The notes under the pieces: model-generated | Told to the model about the DNA's origin: nothing | Database searches by the model: none | The model's input: only the letters and a program-made list of their open reading frames with translations | Part shown: positions 26,210-34,890 of the stretch, piece after piece | Layout: each line of letters starts with the position of its first letter | Position numbering within the stretch: position 1 is the stretch's first letter | Source: Bacillota bacterium | GTDB lineage: Bacteria > Bacillota > Clostridia > Oscillospirales > Ruminococcaceae | Direction of reading: 5' to 3' | NCBI GenBank assembly: GCA_023457355.1 | Contig: JAEWLW010000038.1 | Coordinates: 155,690-219,689, forward strand | DNA length: 64,000 nt | Translations under genes and position numbers: made by a program

Positions 26210-26805
26210 TCAAGGTACGGCAGCCCATCATTGTCGAAGGGCGGTACGACCGCATCCGCCTTTCGGCGCTCATCGACGGCGTCATCATTGAGACCGGCGG
26301 CTTTCGCATTTTTAAAGATAAGGCGCTGCTCGATTCGCTGCGGCACATCGCCGGCACCACGGGGGTGATTTTGCTCACCGATTCGGATCAGGCGGGGTTT
26401 CGCATCCGCAATTTTATAAAAAGTGCGCTGGGCCCCAAAGCAAAGCTGACACAGGTTTACATTCCCGGCATCAAGGGCGTTGAGCGGCGCAAGCAGGCGC
26501 CCTCGGCCGAAGGGCTGCTCGGCGTTGAAGGGATGGACACCCGGACGCTGCGCGCAGCGTTTGAACGGGCGGGCGTCGGGTGCGAGGCGGTGCTGAAAAA
26601 AAGCAATCTGAACACAGCCGACCTGTTTGAGGCCGGGCTGACCGGCAAGCCTGAAAGCGCCGCCCGAAGGCGTGCGCTGCTGCGTTTGCTGCATCTGCCA
26701 CAACGGCTTTCTAATTCGGCCATGCTCACCATGCTCAACACACTGCTCACGCGCGAGGAATTTTTTGAGATGGCCGCCGCGCTGCCGCAGTCCGACCTGG
26801 AATAA
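26203..26805 (+). CDS. rnmV: Ribonuclease M5
   Basis: 200 residues. TOPRIM nuclease that trims 5S rRNA precursors. The TOPRIM motifs are visible: PIIVEGRYDRIRL (catalytic Glu), then LLTDSDQAGFRIR (DxD). The family element YIPGIKGVERR is present. It overlaps holA. Length is slightly above the usual ~185. The C-terminal ~80 residues are helical. Confidence 0.93.
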   Translation: MLIKVRQPIIVEGRYDRIRLSALIDGVIIETGGFRIFKDKALLDSLRHIAGTTGVILLTDSDQAGFRIRNFIKSALGPKAKLTQVYIPGIKGVERRKQAPSAEGLLGVEGMDTRTLRAAFERAGVGCEAVLKKSNLNTADLFEAGLTGKPESAARRRALLRLLHLPQRLSNSAMLTMLNTLLTREEFFEMAAALPQSDLE

Positions 26806-26825
26806 CCCAAAAAGGAGGGAACGCC

Positions 26826-28157
26826 ATGCAGTTTGTCGATCTCGGGTTTTTATTTTTGCTGCTGCCGATGTCGGCGGCGGTCTACTACTGCGTTCCCGGC
26901 AAATATAAACCCACCGCTTTGCTGGGCCTTTCGGTGTGCTTTTACTACCTGATGCAGCCGGATTCCATCTGGCTGCTGCTCACCGTTGCGCCCGATTCTT
27001 TTTTGCTGGCACACAAAAGCCGCAGTGGAGCGAAAGATAAAAAAGGTGACTTTCTTTTCAGAATCTGCGTCCTTAAGAACCTCATCGTCATGCTGGTTTT
27101 CGGGGTGATGCGGCCTCTTCTGGGTCAGGCGCCTGCGCCGGTGGGCATCATGGTCATTTCGCTTTCGCTGACCGAGCTGCTCGTGCTGCAACACCGGGGC
27201 GTCGCCGAATCCCCCTCGCCTGTCAAAACCGCCGGCAATGCCCTGTTCTTTGCGCGCTTTAACTACGGGCCTGTCGGCGCCGCACCGGACCTGACCGCGC
27301 AGCTGGATGCCCCTGCACCGTCGCTTTCGCGCATCACCAAGGGCATTATGCTGTTGATAACCGGCGTGGCCAAGCAGGTGGTGCTTTCCGAGCAGTTTTT
27401 TGCCCTGTTAAAAACGATATCCCGCCTGCCGCCGGAGCGTTTTTCGGTCGCGCTCAGCTGGTTAAGCGCGCTTTGCAGTGCACTGGGGCTTTATTTTTCG
27501 CTTTCCGCCTTCAGCAACATCGCCAGGGGCATCGGCGATGTCTTTTCAATAAAACTGCCCCGCATGCTCTATTATCCCTTCCAGGCGCCCAGCATCCGCG
27601 AATATGTCTACCGGTTGAACATGCCGCTGGAGGATACCGTTTTCCGGCTGCTCTTTCCGGGCCACGATCGCAGTGCCAACGACGGCCGGGCCTATTTGGT
27701 CTCGTTTTGTATGCCGCTGCTTCTGGGCCTGTGGCTTTCGCCCTCCGGCGGATTTTTACTGTGGGGCGGTTATCTGGGCTGCCTGGTGCTGCTGGACTGG
27801 CTGGTGCTGCGCCACATTCCGGCGCCGCTGGGCTTTGTAGCGCGTCTTGTAACCTTTGTCATCACGCTGCCCGCGTATGTGCTTATGCTGCCCACCACGC
27901 TGGGCAACCGCCTTGCCATGATTGCCGCGATGCTGGGCCTGGGCAGCGCTCCGCTTATCAATGACGCAGTCATTTATCTGGTCTCTTCTAACTTTGTGCT
28001 GATTATCGTTGGGGTGCTGGCCTGCTCGAACATCTTCGACCTGCTGGGCCGCGCCACCGAGCGGCAGTTTCCAAGGCTCTGGTGGGTTGGCTCGTCGCTG
28101 GCCCATCTGGTGCTCCTGGTCATTGCCACATCCTTTCTGCTTTGGAATGTGAGGTGA
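26826..28157 (+). CDS. AlgI-like MBOAT protein lacking catalytic residues
   Basis: 443 residues, 10-12 membrane segments. It aligns with AlgI/DltB-like O-acyltransferases: start FVDLGFLFLLLPMSAAVYY, a mid segment YFSLSAFSNIARGIGDVF (family: D-S-YSD-A-GLG), then PFQAPSIREYVYRLNMPLEDTVFRLLF (family: REFWRRWHISLS.W). The active-site region GLWHG...LWG.YHG reads GLWLSPSGGFLLWGGYLG. Thus both conserved histidines and the RRWH motif are gone, and acyl transfer is unlikely. AGGAGG precedes the ATG by 8 nt. It is 20 nt after rnmV and 4 nt before its DHHW-like partner. Probably a membrane scaffold or a decayed enzyme. Confidence 0.8.
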   Translation: MQFVDLGFLFLLLPMSAAVYYCVPGKYKPTALLGLSVCFYYLMQPDSIWLLLTVAPDSFLLAHKSRSGAKDKKGDFLFRICVLKNLIVMLVFGVMRPLLGQAPAPVGIMVISLSLTELLVLQHRGVAESPSPVKTAGNALFFARFNYGPVGAAPDLTAQLDAPAPSLSRITKGIMLLITGVAKQVVLSEQFFALLKTISRLPPERFSVALSWLSALCSALGLYFSLSAFSNIARGIGDVFSIKLPRMLYYPFQAPSIREYVYRLNMPLEDTVFRLLFPGHDRSANDGRAYLVSFCMPLLLGLWLSPSGGFLLWGGYLGCLVLLDWLVLRHIPAPLGFVARLVTFVITLPAYVLMLPTTLGNRLAMIAAMLGLGSAPLINDAVIYLVSSNFVLIIVGVLACSNIFDLLGRATERQFPRLWWVGSSLAHLVLLVIATSFLLWNVR

Positions 28158-28161
28158 GCTT

Positions 28162-29250
28162 ATGTTGACAAAACGACTGATTTCCTTCCTGATGGTCGGG
28201 CTGATTCTCACGATTGGGGCGTATACCGCCGCAAAAGCGATCGGCCGCGGTTATCTGCCGTCCTCCTTGCAGGATATTGGCAACTGGGCCGACCACGCCG
28301 TCAAGCTTCGGCTTAAAGATTCCGACCGGCTGCAACAGTTGGCCCCCTATATGCTGCTGGCGGGCGGTGCCAAAGAGCAGGACGGCATTTTTATCACGAA
28401 AAATTATCTGCTTGAAAATATTGCGCCGGAAGACCCCGCCCTGTTGGAACAAAATCTGACCGGTGTCGAAAGCTTCCTGAAGGCGCATAATATTCCCGCA
28501 ACCTTTTTGCTGATTCCGACTGCCTGCGCCATCAAACAGCAGGAAATTCCGGCCCGCGCCGAGCTGTATAACCAAAAGGCGCTGATTGCTGACTGCTACA
28601 CCCGCCTTTCAGGCAGCGTCGGCACGGCGGATGCTTACGGCAAGCTGTTCGCGGCCAAGGACCAGTACACGTATTGCCGCACCGAAACCAACCTGACCGG
28701 ACTCGGCGGCTACTATGTCTACACGGCGCTGGCGCCGCGCATGGGCTATACGGCGCGCGCGCTGGACCAGTTTGCGGTTGAACAGCTTGCCGATGACTAT
28801 TACGGCGCGCTTTATCAGCGGTCCAGCTATAAGGGCACCGACCCCGACCTGCTGACGCTTTACCGCTTTTCACGCTACTCGCGACAATACCAGCTTTCTG
28901 TGACCAACAACAGTGAGAAAAAAAACTATTACACGCTGTTCCCAACCCACCTGGCCCAGCTGGGGCAGCCTAAATCGGTGCTGCTGGGCGGTTTTGGGCA
29001 GCGTATGGATATCTCGGTAGTGTCGCCGTTTGAAGAATCGCTGTTGATTTTTGCGGATGAGACGGCGTTATCCTTTCTGCCGTTTCTTGTGGTGCATTAC
29101 GGCAACATCACCATGATCGACCTTGAAAACTGTCCGGACGATATGCTGGCATCCCTGGTGGCGGACGATTACGACCATGTGCTGTTTGCCTACTCGGTGG
29201 ATAATTTTATCCATACCCCGGTCGCCGCCCGCGCCGGTAACGTCAATTAA
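28162..29250 (+). CDS. DHHW/AlgX-like protein lacking catalytic residues
   Basis: 362 residues with an N-terminal membrane anchor or signal (about 5-27). The rest matches the extracytoplasmic DHHW family that partners AlgI-like acyltransferases: FLLIPTACAI, YTYCRTETNLTGLGGYYVYTAL, DDYYGALYQRSSYKGTDPDLLTLY, and a final block LLIFADETALSFLPFLVVHY then MIDLENC. In the family the second block is YYRTDHHWT..GA and the last is DSY.....PFL. Here DHHW is ETNL and DS is DE, so the catalytic Asp/His and Ser are all replaced. Fold-level features are kept. It is coupled to the equally degenerate MBOAT gene. Confidence 0.78.
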   Translation: MLTKRLISFLMVGLILTIGAYTAAKAIGRGYLPSSLQDIGNWADHAVKLRLKDSDRLQQLAPYMLLAGGAKEQDGIFITKNYLLENIAPEDPALLEQNLTGVESFLKAHNIPATFLLIPTACAIKQQEIPARAELYNQKALIADCYTRLSGSVGTADAYGKLFAAKDQYTYCRTETNLTGLGGYYVYTALAPRMGYTARALDQFAVEQLADDYYGALYQRSSYKGTDPDLLTLYRFSRYSRQYQLSVTNNSEKKNYYTLFPTHLAQLGQPKSVLLGGFGQRMDISVVSPFEESLLIFADETALSFLPFLVVHYGNITMIDLENCPDDMLASLVADDYDHVLFAYSVDNFIHTPVAARAGNVN

Positions 29251-29435
29251 GCTTTTGATGCGGCCGTTTTTAAAATGTCGCTCAGGGACATTCTTAAAAA
29301 TTCCCAGCTTTGGGGCATTTTATTGAAAAGCGTAGCATTGGGTTGAAAAAGCCCGGCATATAGCCGATGTTCCTGCATTTCGCCCTGTGCTGATGCACCC
29401 TCCACGAACTTTATGTTGCTGCTCTGCAAAACGCA

Positions 29436-29475
29436 AAATGCCACGCCGAAGTACTCTTCAGCGTGGCATTTTTTT
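29436..29475. terminator. Bidirectional terminator
   Basis: AAAATGCCACGC / GCGTGGCATTTTTTT, 13-nt loop, between the convergent DHHW-like and queH genes. T-run on the plus strand, ATTTTGCGTTTTG on the minus strand. Confidence 0.8.
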
Positions 29476-29511
29476 ACACATGTAGTCAAAAGCTTGACGA
29501 TAACTTCCCCG

Positions 29512-30075
29512 TCAGGGCTTTTGCCCTGCCGCGGGCTGCGTTTTCTTTTTCTTTTTATAGCGATCCTCTTCGCTGAAAATACAGCCGCAATACTTTTGCA
29601 TGTAAAGCCCCAGATCGCGCGCCTTTTGCTGGCCATCTTTAAAAAAGGGGCGAAAATCGCGGTACAAAAAATGGACGCCGTACTGTTCGGCCACCTCGTT
29701 GGCCACCTTACAGATCAGCTCGTGCTTTTGATAGGGACTGATCAGCAGCGTGGTGGAAAAAGCGCCAAACCCGTTTTGTGCCGCATAACGCGCCGTCTCT
29801 TCAAACCGTACGCGGTAGCAATAACCGCAGCGGTTATCAAAATTCGGGGACACCCCGGCTATGAACGCCCGCAGCCCGTATTCCCCCTGCAACACCAGGT
29901 CCAGCCCGATGCTCCCGGCATAATCGACAAGGGTGTTCTTACGCGCCCGGTATTCGGTGAAGGGGTGAATGTTCGGGTTTAACCAAAAGCCGGTTGGCTC
30001 AATGCCTTCGCCCCGCAAAGTCTCAATGCACGCAATTGAGCAGGGCGCGCAGCAGATATGCAACAGTGTTTTCAT
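29512..30075 (-). CDS. queH: Epoxyqueuosine reductase QueH
   Basis: 187 residues. Last step of queuosine tRNA modification, reducing epoxyqueuosine. Family cysteines are all present: LLHICCAPCS at the N-terminus, CGYCYRVR about residue 90, and KYCGCIFSEEDRY near the end. These bind the Fe-S cluster and an additional metal. The C-terminus is very basic (YKKKKKTQPAAGQKP). Last gene of the folD-hydrolase-queH cluster (44-nt gap from the hydrolase gene). Confidence 0.93.
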   Translation of the reverse strand: MKTLLHICCAPCSIACIETLRGEGIEPTGFWLNPNIHPFTEYRARKNTLVDYAGSIGLDLVLQGEYGLRAFIAGVSPNFDNRCGYCYRVRFEETARYAAQNGFGAFSTTLLISPYQKHELICKVANEVAEQYGVHFLYRDFRPFFKDGQQKARDLGLYMQKYCGCIFSEEDRYKKKKKTQPAAGQKP

Positions 30076-30119
30076 GCTTCGTTCGTATCCCTTCTGACCT
30101 TAACGCATGGATCCGGCTG

Positions 30120-30671
30120 CTATTTTATCAGCGCCGAGATGGCCTTAAACTGCGGGTGCTCCTTGGCGCCCATAATTTCGAACAGCGCCATCTCGGTGCT
30201 GACAAACTGCACACCCTCGCGTTCGGCCCGCATAAAGGCCGCCATCAGGTCAGGCTGGCGGCGTGACGCGATGCAGTCGGTGACAAAAATGGGCGAAAAG
30301 CCCTTATCCAGCAGTTGCAGCGCCGATTGCAGCACGCAGATGTGCGCCTCGATGCCGCACACCAGCACCTGCTTGCGTCCAAACTGCTCCAACTGCTCCA
30401 GGTGCCCCAGCACGTCGTCGCTGCCAAGCGCGCCAAACGCCGTCTTGGCGATGATGGGCGCGCCCTGCGCCGCCTCGGCAATATCCGGAAGCGTGGCGCC
30501 CAGCCCCTTGGGATACTGTTCAGTCAGCAGCATCGGGATTTCCAACAGCGAGAGCCCCTTAAGCAGCTTAACCACATTTTTTTCCAGCTCATCCCGGCCA
30601 TACATGGCGGGCATCAGCTTTTCCTGAAAATCAACGACCAGCGCGCAGCAATTATTTTGTGTCAGTCTCAT
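30120..30671 (-). CDS. Isochorismatase-family cysteine hydrolase
   Basis: 183 residues. Catalytic triad positions visible: Asp in ALVVDFQEKL (about 14), Lys in IAKTAFGAL (about 98) and Cys in CGIEAHICVL (about 128). It resembles YcaC-like or nicotinamidase-like amidohydrolases of unknown substrate. A nicotinamidase role is possible but the metal-binding D.H..H set is not seen. It starts 3 nt after the folD stop, so it is co-transcribed with it. Confidence 0.85.
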   Translation of the reverse strand: MRLTQNNCCALVVDFQEKLMPAMYGRDELEKNVVKLLKGLSLLEIPMLLTEQYPKGLGATLPDIAEAAQGAPIIAKTAFGALGSDDVLGHLEQLEQFGRKQVLVCGIEAHICVLQSALQLLDKGFSPIFVTDCIASRRQPDLMAAFMRAEREGVQFVSTEMALFEIMGAKEHPQFKAISALIK

Positions 30672-30674
30672 TTA

Positions 30675-31532
30675 TTATGCCTCCTTAATGTTACGTTCAG
30701 CGGCTGCCACCACATGAGAAGCCAAAACCGAGGTGGTCACGGTCCCCACGCCGCCCGGAACGGGTGTTGCCGCCTGTACAATCGCTTCTATCTCCGCGGT
30801 TCGCACATCGCCGCAAAGCTTTTGATCCTCACCGACGTGAATGCCCACATCCAGCACCACCTGGCCGGGACGCACCGATTCAGCGCCCAGCACACCGGCT
30901 TTGCCGGCGGCGACAACCAGAACATCGGCTTCTTTGCAGACGGCGGGCAGATTCTCCGTCCGGGTGTGGCAAACCGTCACCGTCATGTTTTCGGCCAACA
31001 GCAGCATGGCAGCCGGCTTGCCGATGACAAGACTGCGCCCGACCACCACCGCACGGCGGCCCGCGGTTGGAATGCCATGATGCTTCAAAATTTCGACGCA
31101 GGCCTGCGCTGTGCAGGGCGCAAAGCCCGTTTTTCTGCCGGCGTAAATGCCGGCCATCGAACCTTCGGTGATGCCGTCCACATCCTTTTCGGGGGAGAGT
31201 GCGCGGCAGATGGCCGCGTCGTCAAACTGTGCGGGCAGCGGACGCATCAAAAGCACACCGTGGACTAAAGGATCTTTATTAAGTTTTTCAATGAGCGCCA
31301 GCAGCTCGGGCTGCGTTGCTGCCTGCGACAGCGCAAACGGCTGGACCGCCACACCGGCCTGTGCGCATCTTTTGGAAGCGCCGCGCTCATAGGCCAGGTC
31401 GTCTTCCCGTTCGCCCACGCGCACGATCGCCAGTGTGGGTTCAATTCCCTTTAAATGCAGCTGCATCGCGCGTTCCCTGACGTTTTCGGTCAAGGCCGCT
31501 GCCGTCTCGGCGCCTTTGAGTAAAATTCCCAT
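30675..31532 (-). CDS. folD: FolD bifunctional methylene-THF dehydrogenase/cyclohydrolase
   Basis: 285 residues, the usual FolD length, from the ATG at 31532 (AGGAGG 12 nt upstream). A longer in-frame extension to 31733 has no site and no similarity. It interconverts methylene-, methenyl- and formyl-tetrahydrofolate. Motifs: LLMRPLPAQFDD, CTAQACVEILKHH, VVGRSLVIGKPAAMLLL (NADP-binding) and TPVPGGVGTVTTSVL. The active-site segment is unusual: the common YxxxK with the PxxVHG block appears as YERGASKRCAQAG and DPLVHGVLLMRPLP, with Tyr and Lys both kept. Confidence 0.93.
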   Translation of the reverse strand: MGILLKGAETAAALTENVRERAMQLHLKGIEPTLAIVRVGEREDDLAYERGASKRCAQAGVAVQPFALSQAATQPELLALIEKLNKDPLVHGVLLMRPLPAQFDDAAICRALSPEKDVDGITEGSMAGIYAGRKTGFAPCTAQACVEILKHHGIPTAGRRAVVVGRSLVIGKPAAMLLLAENMTVTVCHTRTENLPAVCKEADVLVVAAGKAGVLGAESVRPGQVVLDVGIHVGEDQKLCGDVRTAEIEAIVQAATPVPGGVGTVTTSVLASHVVAAAERNIKEA

Positions 31533-31896
31533 GCGTTCAAATGTCCTCCTGTGCCGATTTAGTGCCGTCATTGCGTTATGAATCCGCACTGAAAGTTCAT
31601 ATCCTGGCGGCAAATTTTCCGTCCAACACCGTCCTTGCCGCCGGTGTGTGAAAAAAAGTCCGCCGTCCGCTTCGTCCGCGCGGGCCAAAAATCCGCAGCC
31701 TTCCAATGGAAGATCAGTATTATCATACCACAAATCGGTTTGGATATATTTTTAAGATGCCTTCTATTTTAAGGCTCTTTACCATATTTTTGTTTTGTAC
31801 GCATTTAACCGCAGGCGTTGCCGCAACGGCACAGAATATGCTATAGTTTAACATAAAGACTGCCGCACGCCGGCAGAGTTCAATATGGAGGACACC
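31533..31896. other. Divergent intergenic region folD / GH25
   Basis: 364 nt without a gene. It is GC-rich from 31560 to 31710, with CCGTCC and GTCCGC strings resembling the repeat cores but no clear alignment, then AT-rich near 31740-31860 where promoters for the GH25 gene would lie. Confidence 0.4.
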
Positions 31897-32943
31897 ATGC
31901 CCTACATAACTGAAAGAAGAAGAAAAAGCGGCTGCTCCGCCAAAAAAGTACTGGTGACGTTTATAATCGTTCTGCTTGTTACGACAAACATTGCCACTGC
32001 CGCGCTGCTGCTGCGCACCGGCGCGGCACTTCAGGACGCCATAGCGGCCGCGGCCATCGTCTCCGACACTGAGGAGGCCGAAGACGCCGAGCCCAGCATT
32101 CCTGTCTCGGTCATGCTGGATTACGCTGAGCGCGACGGCATTTCTATTGAGTTTTTGCAGCGGTTTTTCACCGACAGAATTGTGCTGTGGGACGATAACA
32201 AGCTTAAAACGGTGCCCATTAACGGTGCGCTGAAAAAAAGCAGCTTTTACGCCGAACATATTGTTGCACAGGAAAACGGCATCCGTACCTACGAACCGAA
32301 CGGCGAGGATATTTCACTGCTGGGCATTGATGTCTCGAGCTACCAGGGGGTTATCAACTGGAATAAGGTCAAAGCCGCAGGCGTCGATTATGCCATTGTC
32401 CGGCTGGGCTACCGCGGGTACGGCACCGGCACCATCCGCCTTGACGAACGTTATAATGCGAACATGGCAGGCGCCATATCGGCGGGCATTCCGGTGGGCG
32501 TCTACTTTTATTCCCAGGCCATCACCGTGGAGGAGGCCCAGGAAGAAGCCGATTTTGTGCTTAAAAACCTGACAGGCTACGACATTACTTATCCGGTGGT
32601 TTTCGACATGGAAGAGGTGGATGATGAGGAAGCGCGCACCAACCCGCTGACCCGGGCCGAGCGCACCGACATCACCATTGCCTTCTGTGAAAAAATCAGG
32701 GCCGCAGGCTACACACCGATGGTGTATGGAAACATCCGCTGGATGGTGATGCATCTCGACCTCTCCCGGCTGGAGGCCTACGACAAATGGTTCGCGCAGT
32801 ATTTTAAACAGCCGTTTTTCCCTTATGCCTTTTCAATATGGCAATATACCTCGCGCGGCACCATTGACGGCATCCCGCATGCCGTGGATTTAAATCTGGG
32901 GCTGATCAATTACGCCGAGGCTAAAACCGACGGGGCTTTATAG
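31897..32943 (+). CDS. GH25 lysozyme (muramidase), membrane-anchored
   Basis: 348 residues from the ATG at 31897; the ATG 12 nt earlier overlaps the GGAGG site that serves this start. A basic N-terminus (ERRRKSGCSAKK) and a hydrophobic helix at about 18-42 anchor it outside the membrane. A ~100-residue linker follows. The GH25 domain starts at LLGIDVSSYQGVINWNKV (catalytic Asp) and includes VVFDMEEVDDEE (Asp/Glu pair) and the final FSIWQYTSRG.IDGI. GH25 enzymes cut the MurNAc-GlcNAc bond of peptidoglycan. Its TAG stop lies in the TATAG end of a repeat element. Confidence 0.93.
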   Translation: MPYITERRRKSGCSAKKVLVTFIIVLLVTTNIATAALLLRTGAALQDAIAAAAIVSDTEEAEDAEPSIPVSVMLDYAERDGISIEFLQRFFTDRIVLWDDNKLKTVPINGALKKSSFYAEHIVAQENGIRTYEPNGEDISLLGIDVSSYQGVINWNKVKAAGVDYAIVRLGYRGYGTGTIRLDERYNANMAGAISAGIPVGVYFYSQAITVEEAQEEADFVLKNLTGYDITYPVVFDMEEVDDEEARTNPLTRAERTDITIAFCEKIRAAGYTPMVYGNIRWMVMHLDLSRLEAYDKWFAQYFKQPFFPYAFSIWQYTSRGTIDGIPHAVDLNLGLINYAEAKTDGAL

Positions 32944-33095
32944 TTGCAATTAACTTGAAAAATGGTCCGGCAGTGCGAGATTATTTTTTGCGCTGCAAAG
33001 CGGACGACGCAGGCAGGCTGCCGCCTCCTGTCAGGGAGGAAACGCGGCAGCGCGGAAAACAGGCATAAAGCTAGCGCTTATGGCTATTTTTTAAC
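32939..33095. repeat. Repeat superfamily, type B copy 2
   Basis: Left end TATAGTTGcaATTAA overlaps the GH25 stop codon. The next ~60 bp (TGCGAGATTATTTTTTGC, CTGCAAAGCGGACGACGCAG) closely match the complement of 22340-22405. A later GCGCGG.AAACAGGC block also matches. The right end is not recognisable; a TGGCTATTTTTTAACG block near 33090 recalls the type A core. Confidence 0.6.
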
Positions 33096-33160
33096 GCAGT
33101 CAGGCGCAAAACTAGCCGTCGGTAAACCGTGCATTGGATTAAATCAGAGGTTCCCAAGTT

Positions 33161-33403
33161 TTACCGCCGTCTTTTGAAGAGCTCCAGTCCGGCGCGCAGG
33201 CCCAGAACGGCGCCTATCAGCGCACCGGCTACGAGTGTCAGCAAGCCATATCGCACCATAAAAATGACGCCGCCGGCCATACCGGCGCACATGCCGACAG
33301 CCATGCCGTTGCCGGCATATTTTTTGCGCTTATCGTCCATCCGCCGCTGTTGTTCGTCATCCGCCTGCGCCGTCAGGCCGTCCATCTTGGGCTCTTCCTG
33401 CAT
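33161..33403 (-). CDS. Small membrane protein with glycine-rich hairpin
   Basis: 80 residues from the ATG at 33403 (GGGAGGGC 7 nt upstream). An acidic N-terminus (QEEPKMDGLTAQADDEQQRR), a basic stretch (DDKRKKYAGN), then two hydrophobic Gly/Ala-rich segments (GMAVGMCAGMAGGVIFMV and LVAGALIGAVLGLRAG) and a basic end KRRR. It could be a two-helix membrane protein of glycine-zipper type. I do not recognise the family. Confidence 0.55.
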   Translation of the reverse strand: MQEEPKMDGLTAQADDEQQRRMDDKRKKYAGNGMAVGMCAGMAGGVIFMVRYGLLTLVAGALIGAVLGLRAGLELFKRRR

Positions 33404-33510
33404 GATTGCGCCCTCCCCTGTTGTTGATATTGTTATTTTACCATACAACGCCCAAAAGTGCCATGGGCAGCTTGGGCAAACAGACATTTTTTCGTCTATA
33501 TTGGCGCTTC

Positions 33511-33665
33511 ATACTGTTTCAGGTTAAATCGGCATACAAGCTTTGCGAGATTTTTTGTCAGCCGGGGAAGAGGATGCTGGTGGGCTGACGCCCATCAAAG
33601 ACGACGACGATGGACGGCCAAAAAATAGCCGTAAAGCTGTCGTTGTTTTTAACCTGAAACAGTAT
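33511..33665. repeat. MITE-like repeat, type A copy 1, with perfect inverted ends
   Basis: 155 bp bounded by perfect 18-bp inverted repeats: ATACTGTTTCAGGTTAAA (33511-33528) and its complement (33648-33665). TA sits at both outer ends, compatible with TA-targeting Tc1/mariner/IS630-like transposases. No open frame; length and structure fit a MITE. The interior is related throughout to the complement of 6371-6526. Confidence 0.85.
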
Positions 33666-33681
33666 TAGGCCCAAACAGATA

Positions 33682-33715
33682 ACACAAAAGGTTCCGCAGC
33701 AGCAGCTACAGAACC
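33682..33715 (-). terminator. Terminator of azlCD
   Basis: Minus strand hairpin GGTTCTGTAGC / GCTGCGGAACC followed by TTTTGTGTT, about 50 nt past the azlD stop. Confidence 0.7.
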
Positions 33716-33767
33716 CTCGGCTTGTCAAAAAACTGTTGGCGGCCGACCCTTCCCGGCGCCGGCGCCA

Positions 33768-34100
33768 TCAGAATACCTTTTGGCACAACAGCATATAGAC
33801 CATGGTGCCAACACAAATGCTCAGCAGCGCATTGCCCCGCCAGCGGTGCAGCACAGCCGTTACCAGAATGGCGATCAATTCCGGTAAACCGTGCGGCGCC
33901 TGAACAAACGAAACGCCTTTTAGGCAGTAGACCACCAGCAGCCCCATCATGGCCGGGGGCAGCGCCCGCCCCAGATAGAGCACCGTTTTAGGTTGCTCCC
34001 GCGTTTCAGGAAACAGCAAAAACGGTGTAAAACGGGTGATGATGGTGCCAAGGGCAACCGCCAGAATCATCACAAGGGTTTGCAGTGGCGTCAGCAGCAT
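33768..34100 (-). CDS. azlD: AzlD-family branched-chain amino acid exporter subunit
   Basis: 110 residues with four hydrophobic segments. Start VMILAVALGTIITRFTPFLLFP and the GRALPPAMMGLLVVYCL block are typical of AzlD. It works with AzlC to export branched-chain amino acids and analogues. It overlaps azlC by 10 nt and is its only partner in the operon. Confidence 0.92.
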   Translation of the reverse strand: MLLTPLQTLVMILAVALGTIITRFTPFLLFPETREQPKTVLYLGRALPPAMMGLLVVYCLKGVSFVQAPHGLPELIAILVTAVLHRWRGNALLSICVGTMVYMLLCQKVF

Positions 34101-34777
34101 AATTTATTCCTCCCCAGCAATAAGACGGCAAGGATGAGCAGCATAGCGGGAATAACAAACCGCGTCGCGCCAAAAGCGGCCAGGCACACGGTTGTTGCGG
34201 CCAACCCGATAAGTCCCGGCAGGCGGTTGTCTCGCTTTTTCATCTGCTCGATGAACAAAACCACAAACAGCGCGGTCAGTACAAAATCCAGTCCGGCGGT
34301 ATCAAAGGTGAAAAAACGGCCCGCCACACTGCCCAGGAAGGTGCCGGATACCCAATATATGTAATCGAGCAACGAAATTGAGAGATAGAAATACTTGCGG
34401 CTGACCCCCTCCGGCGGCGCCACACCGGATGCAATGGAGAAGGTCTCATCGCAGAGCGTATAAATTAAAACCGGGCGGGCAGCGCCCAGGCCCCTGTATT
34501 TCTCCAGCATTGAAATGCCGTAAAACAGATGGCGTGCATTGACCATAAGGCTGAGCAAAAACGCCTGAAGAGGGTCGAACGCCACCGTCAGCAGCGTGAT
34601 GGCGACAAACTGCATGCTTCCGCAAAAGGCAACGGCGCTCATCAGCACGGCCCAAACCACGCCATAGCCCTTGGTTTGCATCAATACGCCATAGGCCGCC
34701 CCCAGAACCAAAAAACCGGTGAGCACCGGTATGGTGTGCGGGAACGCAGCCAACAGCGCTTTTTTTAATTCTTTCAT
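34091..34777 (-). CDS. azlC: AzlC-family branched-chain amino acid exporter subunit
   Basis: 228 residues, about seven membrane segments. Family motifs FVLGAAYGVLM-like near the start, SAVAFCGSMQFVAITLL, SLMVNARHLFYGISML and LCDETFSIA are all present. Length is normal. It is divergent from the XRE-cupin regulator at 34891, an arrangement often seen for azlCD; control by that regulator is inferred. A tRNA- or leucine-response site is not visible. Confidence 0.93.
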   Translation of the reverse strand: MKELKKALLAAFPHTIPVLTGFLVLGAAYGVLMQTKGYGVVWAVLMSAVAFCGSMQFVAITLLTVAFDPLQAFLLSLMVNARHLFYGISMLEKYRGLGAARPVLIYTLCDETFSIASGVAPPEGVSRKYFYLSISLLDYIYWVSGTFLGSVAGRFFTFDTAGLDFVLTALFVVLFIEQMKKRDNRLPGLIGLAATTVCLAAFGATRFVIPAMLLILAVLLLGRNKLCC

Positions 34778-34890
34778 TTTTGTCCTTGTGCTCCTTTAAC
34801 CCATGCGGTATGATAAGATCAATAAATCCGGGTGTAATTTATAATTTACATTTGTTTGATATATTTGTCAATTCTTTTTAGGAGCACATC

